A DNA stretch of 20,300 bases, from NCBI GenBank assembly GCA_023300835.1, contig JALZVB010000057.1:1-20300 (forward strand). The letters are read 5' to 3'. The position numbers were made by a program, and so were the translations under genes. Positions 15,854 through 20,300 of this stretch are shown one piece after another. The notes below the pieces were generated by a model. The model had not been told where the DNA came from. It saw nothing but the letters and a program-made list of their open reading frames with translations, and did no database searches. Position 1 is the stretch's first letter, and the number at the start of each line of letters is the position of its first letter. The DNA comes from Saprospiraceae bacterium. GTDB lineage: Bacteria > Bacteroidota > Bacteroidia > Chitinophagales > Saprospiraceae.

Positions 15854-16650
15854 TATATTTTAATGATCTTCTTGATATACCGTTGGCGATCTTTAGTAAA
15901 TTGAATAAAATAAACGCCTGGATTCAGAAAACTAAGGTCAAGGGAGACTCCCTTTTCTACAGCTATAGATCTACCTGTTAGATCATACAGGTTAATTTCC
16001 CAATCATGAAGGTCAACAGGCGCAGTAATGTTTAAGCGATATGTTGTAGGTTGCGGATAAATTGAGAATTCTATTTCGTCATATTCAGTATTAGCAGTAG
16101 AAGTCCCTCCACTAAGCACATCACATCCCGTATCATAAAATTCTTCAAACGCTTCGATACTAATAGAGTCTTCTTGAAAGGCTTCTGTTATCCAACCAGA
16201 AACAATTCCTTCAGGGGATACAGGTAAGTAAGAAGTCTCACACATATGCGTAACATAACCAAAATCTGAAGCACTGACAATTTGATATTCTCGATAAGTG
16301 ATTGCGATTATAGCGGACTGTTCTTTTACGTCCGGTAAACAAATTGAAGAGTTGCCTGTAAAAACCCATATTGTCGAATCTGTATTTACATATTCTTGGC
16401 CGCCACCATATAGAGGTGAATCAGGGGTTATTATTTCTCCAAAATAAATATTCTCAACTTTAAATTGTACGGCATTAAAAATCGATGCCATATGTTCTGA
16501 TTGGATAAATGAACCCATGAATACAAGATCAGAATCAGTAGCTGCAAGTTTATCTATGTTATCACAAAAGCTATTACCCACACAAGAACAACTTATGCTG
16601 GACTTAACTAACATACAAGTAAGGAACGTAATGACTAGAAGAATTTTCAT
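15853..16650 (-). CDS. T9SS-secreted protein with TIMP/NTR-like N-terminal domain
   Basis: This 265-residue protein has a signal peptide, MKILLVITFLTCMLVKSSIS, whose cleavage after SIS would leave Cys21 at the N-terminus of CSCVGNSFCDNI. The C-x-C-x5-C start, followed by a predicted beta-rich region with FKVENIYFGE and further Cys residues, recalls the netrin-like (NTR) domain of tissue inhibitors of metalloproteases. This is a resemblance, not a proven homology. The last 75 residues are a type A T9SS C-terminal sorting domain: FSIYPQPTTYRLNIT, INLYDLTGRSI, LDLSFLNPGVYFIQF and the basic end RYIKKIIKI. The protein should thus be exported by the type IX system and held at the surface or released. 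It is convergent with glsA and has 700 gene-free bases upstream. Confidence 0.8.
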   Translation of the reverse strand: MKILLVITFLTCMLVKSSISCSCVGNSFCDNIDKLAATDSDLVFMGSFIQSEHMASIFNAVQFKVENIYFGEIITPDSPLYGGGQEYVNTDSTIWVFTGNSSICLPDVKEQSAIIAITYREYQIVSASDFGYVTHMCETSYLPVSPEGIVSGWITEAFQEDSISIEAFEEFYDTGCDVLSGGTSTANTEYDEIEFSIYPQPTTYRLNITAPVDLHDWEINLYDLTGRSIAVEKGVSLDLSFLNPGVYFIQFTKDRQRYIKKIIKI

Positions 16651-17274
16651 AATTGAATCTGTTATGTATCTAATTTATGTTTTCAGTTGAAGAAAGGTTA
16701 CTTGTGTTGTGATTTAGAGTAAATGTAAAATATTGAACATCTTGTGGACTTATGGTATCAGCCAATAAGTGTTATTTTATTAATTGATTTCTTTTTCTTT
16801 AAAGGGGTAAAGACATACTTTACAAGTTATACCAGTTTAACTTCAGAATGCCGCACATATTTTAATAGAAACTGCCCATCTCTGCGTTGAAAATACGCGT
16901 CATAGCTATTGCTAAGCCTGCGTTTTCCCCCTTAATCTAAACAAATTCTCTTTAAAATTTTATACGACATCTTAAAGGTAAAATGATATTAAAGGGACCA
17001 TAGAAAATAGAATTGGTGGAATTAGAAAAATTTCCAAAAGGTACAGCTTTAAATAAAGTACATCACATTATCATAAAAAACGTGGAAGACAAACTAAACA
17101 ATAGACCACCCAGATAATTAAATTATCTTACCTAGAAGTGTTTTGCGGTTTCTTGGTGTTCGGCAAATTCGAGTCCATTGTGAAATATTACCGCATATAT
17201 TCTTGTCGTTTCCTTTTTTAATTTCTCTATGATTTTTGTTGCAGTGTATTGTCGGCCTTTATGTATGACGTATA
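16651..17274. other. Long intergenic region between T9SS cargo gene and ssb terminator
   Basis: No convincing gene is seen in these 624 bases. One open frame beginning at 17229 runs through the ssb terminator and into antisense ssb, so I rejected it. The region holds an imperfect hairpin repeat at 16887-16927. The upstream signals of the minus-strand T9SS cargo gene should lie just right of 16650, but I find no TAnnTTTG there. The AT-rich stretch near 17100-17220 shows no recognisable RNA gene. Confidence 0.5.
16887..16927. repeat. Imperfect hairpin repeat (copy 2)
   Basis: The arms GAAAATACGCGTCATAGC and GCTAAGCCTGCGTTTTC surround a TATT loop. Pairing is GAAAA with TTTTC, CGC with GCG and TAGC with GCTA, with an internal loop between. 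The stretch aligns with 11675-11713 at about 28 of 40 positions. It is GC-richer than its surroundings, as an inserted element would be. It may be a member of a dispersed palindromic repeat family. Confidence 0.5.
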
Positions 17275-17320
17275 AAAACAAACCAAGAGGCATATCTCAC
17301 ATATGCCTCTTGGTTTTTTC
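17275..17320. terminator. Strong bidirectional intrinsic terminator after ssb
   Basis: A perfect 15-bp stem pairs AACCAAGAGGCATAT (17281-17295) with ATATGCCTCTTGGTT (17301-17315) around a CTCAC loop. On the plus strand it runs into TTTTTT; on the minus strand it runs into TTTGTTTTTATAC. The ssb stop codon is about 40 bases away on the minus strand, so its main task is to end ssb. It can also stop any plus-strand read-through. Confidence 0.9.
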
Positions 17321-17354
17321 TGAAAAAAAGTTGAAGCGCTTGCGCTGGATTTCT

Positions 17355-17726
17355 TTATACCATTATAGTTTCTTCTTTTTCTTTTGCGGCATCTTTCTTT
17401 CCGAAAACCATAAACTCACCTGCAACAACCTCCGTGATATATCTCTTATTCCCATCCTTGTCATCATAAGATCGAGTACATAATTTTCCTTTGACCATAA
17501 CTTCAGAACCTTTAGCTAAAATAGCGTCCATGTTTTGAGCCATTCTTCCCCAGGCAACTACATTATGCCATTGTGTATCTTTTACTTTCTCTCCTTTGTT
17601 ATTCTTGTAATAATCTTCTGTAGCGATAGTAAGACTTGCTTTTATAGAGCCTGATTCAAATTTAGTTAGGTTAACATCTTTACCTAATCTACCAATAAGT
17701 TGTACTGTGTTTTTTAAAGAATTCAT
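17355..17726 (-). CDS. ssb: Single-stranded DNA-binding protein, short form
   Basis: This is an OB-fold SSB of 123 residues. It starts MNSLKNTVQLIGRLGKDVNL and carries ATEDYYKN, TQWHNVVAWGRMAQNM and KGSEVMVKGKLCTRSYDDKD, the usual SSB core. The frame extends 16 codons further upstream (to 17774), but family alignment favours the ATG at 17726. SSB coats single-stranded DNA during replication, repair and recombination. The C-terminus ends GKKDAAKEKEETIMV, lacking both the usual Gly/Pro-rich linker and the acidic DDDIPF-type tip that recruits partner proteins. It is therefore probably a secondary paralog rather than the main replication SSB. It forms a single-gene unit closed by a strong terminator. 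Confidence 0.93.
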   Translation of the reverse strand: MNSLKNTVQLIGRLGKDVNLTKFESGSIKASLTIATEDYYKNNKGEKVKDTQWHNVVAWGRMAQNMDAILAKGSEVMVKGKLCTRSYDDKDGNKRYITEVVAGEFMVFGKKDAAKEKEETIMV

Positions 17727-17940
17727 AGTATTAAAATTTTGTATTCCGCTTGATACGGAACGAATAATAAACAAAAATTTGATTCTGTAATGATATCCTC
17801 TAGCATTCTAGAAGTATGAATCAACGACAATGCAAAGATATGGGCAAGGCCAAGTTAGAGTCGTTTAATATGCGCTTACTTACGTTTATAAACATTTAAA
17901 AATGCTTAAAACCGATTATTTGTAACGGTAAATAGACGGT

Positions 17941-19149
17941 ATGTTGTTGATATCTGATAATGCTATGTCAGGTATAAATAATCAGCGATCGGGAGGAACC
18001 TTCCTAGGAAACAAAATAAGGACTAACATAACAGGTATTGTCGCCATCCCAAATGATGATTATCGGATATTCATGAGTATAAATAGTGATAATATTATAG
18101 TCGGCACTGGAATCAATGAATCCAATCTCATTAGTGGTAATAAAAAAATGGGAATCCTAATTAATGGAGACAGAAATAAAGTGATTAATAATAAGATAGG
18201 CGTAGACATTAGTGGGACATCAAAAATTCCTAATGAAGGAATCGGTGTTTATTTTGCTGGAGAATATAATGAAATCGGTGATGGTACTGCCGCTGGACGA
18301 AACATTATATCGGGAAATGCATCAAATGGCGTGACATTTCAAGGAGGAGGAACCGAGTATTCTACTATACTTAATAATTATATAGGAGTAGATATTACGG
18401 GTTTGAATCCATTAGGTAATGATTTGTCAGGTATAGTTTCCCAGGGAAGTTTTGTAACTATAAAGGATAATGTAATTTCTGCTAATGGGGGATCAGGGAT
18501 CAGTACTAATGGCGTCAACGAGTTCATTATTCAAGGTAATAATATAGGAGTTGATGCAAATGGAGAGAATGATTTAGGCAATTTATCTTCTGGTTTAGCA
18601 GGTAGTCATAATGGAAGTACAATTGGAGGAAGAGGAACAGGCGAACCTAATATTATAGTTAATAATGACGTATCTGGAATCTATTTGTTTAGTGGAGTAG
18701 ATAATCAAGTTATCAGTAATTCCATATATAATAATGGAAACTTAGGAATCAGTTGGGCTTTTTTAGTTCCTACCACTAATGATAATTTAGACTTAGATAC
18801 AGGTACTAATAATAGACAGAACTATCCAATAATCGATACTTCTTGTTATGAGGTTAATAATCTAAATGTTCAAGGCAGTTTCAATTCAGAAGCTAATAAG
18901 TCCTATTACGTTGAGTTGTTTAAAAATGAATCTACCGTTACAGGTTCAATAGATCCCTCGGATTTTGGTGAAGGACAAGAATTATTAGGATCCGTCATTA
19001 TCACAACAGATGGTAACGGAGATGCATCGTTTATTTTTACGCATAGTACTATGGTTTCGATGGGTGATTACATTTTATCAACGGCTACGGAATGTACTAG
19101 GCGTCCCAGTGGGTGCAGGCGTATGGACAAGCGATACAAGTTGTACTAA
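17941..19149 (+). CDS. Beta-helix repeat surface protein fragment, probably part of a broken gene
   Basis: This frame of 402 codons encodes a right-handed parallel beta-helix of the kind found in large Bacteroidota surface proteins. Four repeats carry the mark N-x-I-G-V-D-x-x-G or close variants (NKIRTNITG, NKIGVDISG, NYIGVDITG, NNIGVDANG), each followed by NxxISGN-like rungs. After about residue 300 a beta-sandwich part (LNVQGSFNSEANKSYYVELF) begins. There is no signal peptide, and the frame is preceded by a stop at 17929, so the 5' part of the original gene seems lost. The family pattern fails after GDYILSTATECT, where the last residues (RRPSGCRRMDKRYKLY) are out of character. The next frame then takes over, which indicates a frameshift near 19085-19110. 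It is probably not a functional exported protein. Confidence 0.7.
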   Translation: MLLISDNAMSGINNQRSGGTFLGNKIRTNITGIVAIPNDDYRIFMSINSDNIIVGTGINESNLISGNKKMGILINGDRNKVINNKIGVDISGTSKIPNEGIGVYFAGEYNEIGDGTAAGRNIISGNASNGVTFQGGGTEYSTILNNYIGVDITGLNPLGNDLSGIVSQGSFVTIKDNVISANGGSGISTNGVNEFIIQGNNIGVDANGENDLGNLSSGLAGSHNGSTIGGRGTGEPNIIVNNDVSGIYLFSGVDNQVISNSIYNNGNLGISWAFLVPTTNDNLDLDTGTNNRQNYPIIDTSCYEVNNLNVQGSFNSEANKSYYVELFKNESTVTGSIDPSDFGEGQELLGSVIITTDGNGDASFIFTHSTMVSMGDYILSTATECTRRPSGCRRMDKRYKLY

Positions 19150-19546
19150 TTCAGTTTGTACTAATGGTTTAATTAACTGTGACACATATGATCTTGATTA
19201 TTTGTTAAGTGATGAGACAACAGGGACTTTATCAGGATTAACTGGAAATGTTTCCAATAATGCCAATTTTATAGATTGGATAAACACAATATATTCTATT
19301 AATGGATATAGCACTAATTGGACATCAAGTAGTTTTATTGCTTTAATAGATGGTACAGCATTGAATGGTGTATTGAACAATTGTGCAGCTCCGGTTGAAC
19401 GAGGTGGAAACTTAACCGCAACTATATTTTGTGATAATGGTAGTACGCCAAAAATTACATGGATTAAAGTTGTTTGTATGACAGGGGGTACACCAGGTTG
19501 CTCCTGGGGTTACGTACCTAATGTAGCACCTTTGCAAAGGGGATAA
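19091..19546 (+). pseudogene. Second fragment of the broken surface protein gene (shifted frame)
   Basis: In the +1 frame relative to the previous fragment, coherent sequence resumes as GVPVGAGVWTSDTSCTNSVC and continues for about 150 codons (DYLLSDETTGTLSGLTGNVS, NFIDWINTIYSINGYSTNW) to CSWGYVPNVAPLQRG and a stop. It is Cys-, Thr- and Ser-rich, like an extracellular domain. It has no start codon of its own in a sensible place; an in-frame ATG at 19010 lies inside the previous fragment. I cannot name the domain. The perfect palindrome CCTTTGCAAAGG lies at 19529-19540, just before the stop. Confidence 0.6.
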
Positions 19547-19618
19547 AGTATAGTAGAAACTTAAGAAAGAGAAGTTGAATTCCAGGTGAAACAGTAGTTT
19601 CAATACCTTTGGAGTTGA

Positions 19619-20038
19619 GCACAATTCGACGATGACGGATTGATAGATGAGAGCTGTATGTCGTTTGATTGTAGTGTAACAAATTTTATTTTATCGTCTA
19701 TCGCTGATGTACCAACTTCAGGACGTACGATAATTTACCAAACGAATAATTCTTATACAGTTTTTGATAGTTTATTTGAGTTGCCGGTAGGCCTCAATAG
19801 TCTTGGCTTAAACCCAGTTGATACACTGATGTATCTATTGACAAGTATTGTTGACGTCTCTACAGAGCCCATAATTTATAGAGCTGGTGCAGACGGGGCT
19901 TATGAAAATTTAGGAGTCCCTTTAGATTTTCCAGTTTCAACTATTACTAATTATTTTTCAGCTTCTTTCGACCTTAATGGTTTGTCTTAGGTAAACTCCA
20001 GTTCTTCTAATAAAATATATGCAATTGATTGTACCTAA
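19619..20038 (+). pseudogene. Third fragment of the broken surface protein gene
   Basis: After a stop at 19616-19618 the frame opens with QFDDDGLIDESC, the remnant of an Asp-rich calcium-binding repeat of the thrombospondin type 3 kind. A domain with LGLNPVDTLMYLLTS and IIYRAGADGAYENLG follows, which resembles the DUF6923-type modules of Bacteroidota surface proteins (tentative). A TAG at 19988-19990 interrupts it after FDLNGLS, but the same frame continues with NKIYAIDCT, which fits the domain, up to a TAA at 20036-20038. The TAG therefore looks like a nonsense mutation. No proper start codon exists, the best being TTG at 19640. Confidence 0.6.
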
Positions 20039-20072
20039 TTCTAATCTAAAGAAAAAATCTTAAATAAACACA

Positions 20073-20105
20073 TTGCATATTTTTGTAATGTATTTATTAC
20101 ATTTG
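20073..20105 (+). promoter_or_regulatory. Promoter of the right-edge gene, TTG-N22-TAnnTTTG
   Basis: TTG at 20073-20075 is followed after 22 bases by TACATTTG (20098-20105). This fits the Bacteroidota/Flavobacterium consensus TTG-N17-23-TAnnTTTG (established knowledge). The expected transcript start near 20112 would give a leader of about 90 bases before the ATG at 20203. The spacer and -7 box overlap the inverted repeat TGTAAT/ATTACA and are flanked by direct copies of TTGCATAT. Confidence 0.6.
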
Positions 20106-20202
20106 CATATCCATCAATGCCTTTCTAGATTATCTAGCTTATTCTTATCAACATTATTGTAAGATGTAGTTTTTTCTTTTTGAATTAATAATTACAATAT
20201 CT

Positions 20203-20300
20203 ATGTATACGACACCTATTCTACGCTTAGTCACTTTATGTATACTATTTACGTATAATGCTCAATTGTGTCAGGCCCAACATGAATGGGGCACTGGAAC
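20203..20300 (+). CDS. N-terminus of a secreted protein, 3'-truncated by window edge
   Basis: From the ATG at 20203 the frame stays open to the window edge, giving 32 codons. The sequence is a signal peptide, TPILRLVTLCILFTYNAQLC, with likely cleavage at CQA|QHEW, followed by HEWGTG. Too little is present to identify the protein. A good promoter about 100 bases upstream supports a real gene. The run from the decayed surface gene to this start contains no other gene. Confidence 0.65.
   Translation, partial: MYTTPILRLVTLCILFTYNAQLCQAQHEWGTG

Noticed and set aside
17229..17483. Open frame of 84 codons on the plus strand
   Set aside because: It crosses a 15-bp-stem terminator and then runs antisense to ssb. 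The composition is that of an accidental frame.

Overview
The window reads as chromosomal sequence of a Bacteroidota bacterium, perhaps of the Saprospiria or a related marine group (inference). The grounds are a type IX secretion (T9SS) C-terminal sorting domain, the conserved birA / rsfS-ftsH divergent block, a DUF4175 protein, lipoproteins and an LVIVD-repeat protein, an N-x-I-G-V-D repeat surface protein, AT-rich composition, few Shine-Dalgarno sequences and one good TTG-N22-TAnnTTTG promoter. The first 16 bases are not genomic. They match the 3' end of the Illumina adapter, so the contig starts at about base 17.

Left part (17-7724): a plus-strand operon holds the 3' part of a large DUF4175 coiled-coil protein, an RsbW-like ATPase and YbeY. 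It faces a minus-strand serpin lipoprotein, a small unknown protein and the rsfS-ftsH operon, which ends in a clear intrinsic terminator. Middle part (7738-12340): birA runs divergently from rsfS with only 13 bases between them. It is followed by cinA, which converges on a lipoprotein-rnhB pair, and then by a CDP-alcohol phosphatidyltransferase (PgsA-like). Right part (12562-17726): an LVIVD-repeat lipoprotein is tightly coupled to a small outer-membrane barrel protein. A glutaminase follows, then a convergent T9SS-secreted protein with a TIMP/NTR-like N-terminus and a short SSB behind a 15-bp-stem terminator. Right end (17941-20300): a decayed beta-helix surface protein gene has several frame breaks and no secretion signal. 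After it come a promoter and the first 32 codons of a new secreted protein.

Most genes are housekeeping: protein quality control (FtsH), ribosome maturation and silencing (YbeY, RsfS), biotin attachment (BirA), NAD recycling (CinA), RNA/DNA repair (RNase HII, SSB) and phospholipid synthesis. The accessory part is cell-surface or secreted. No CRISPR array, tRNA, rRNA or intact mobile element was seen. The observations most worth a second look are the serpin reactive loop reading Ala-Ala-Asn|Ser, the CxC N-terminus of the T9SS cargo, a diverged hairpin repeat present twice, and the multiply broken surface protein gene. I found no clear candidate for a wholly new multi-gene system.
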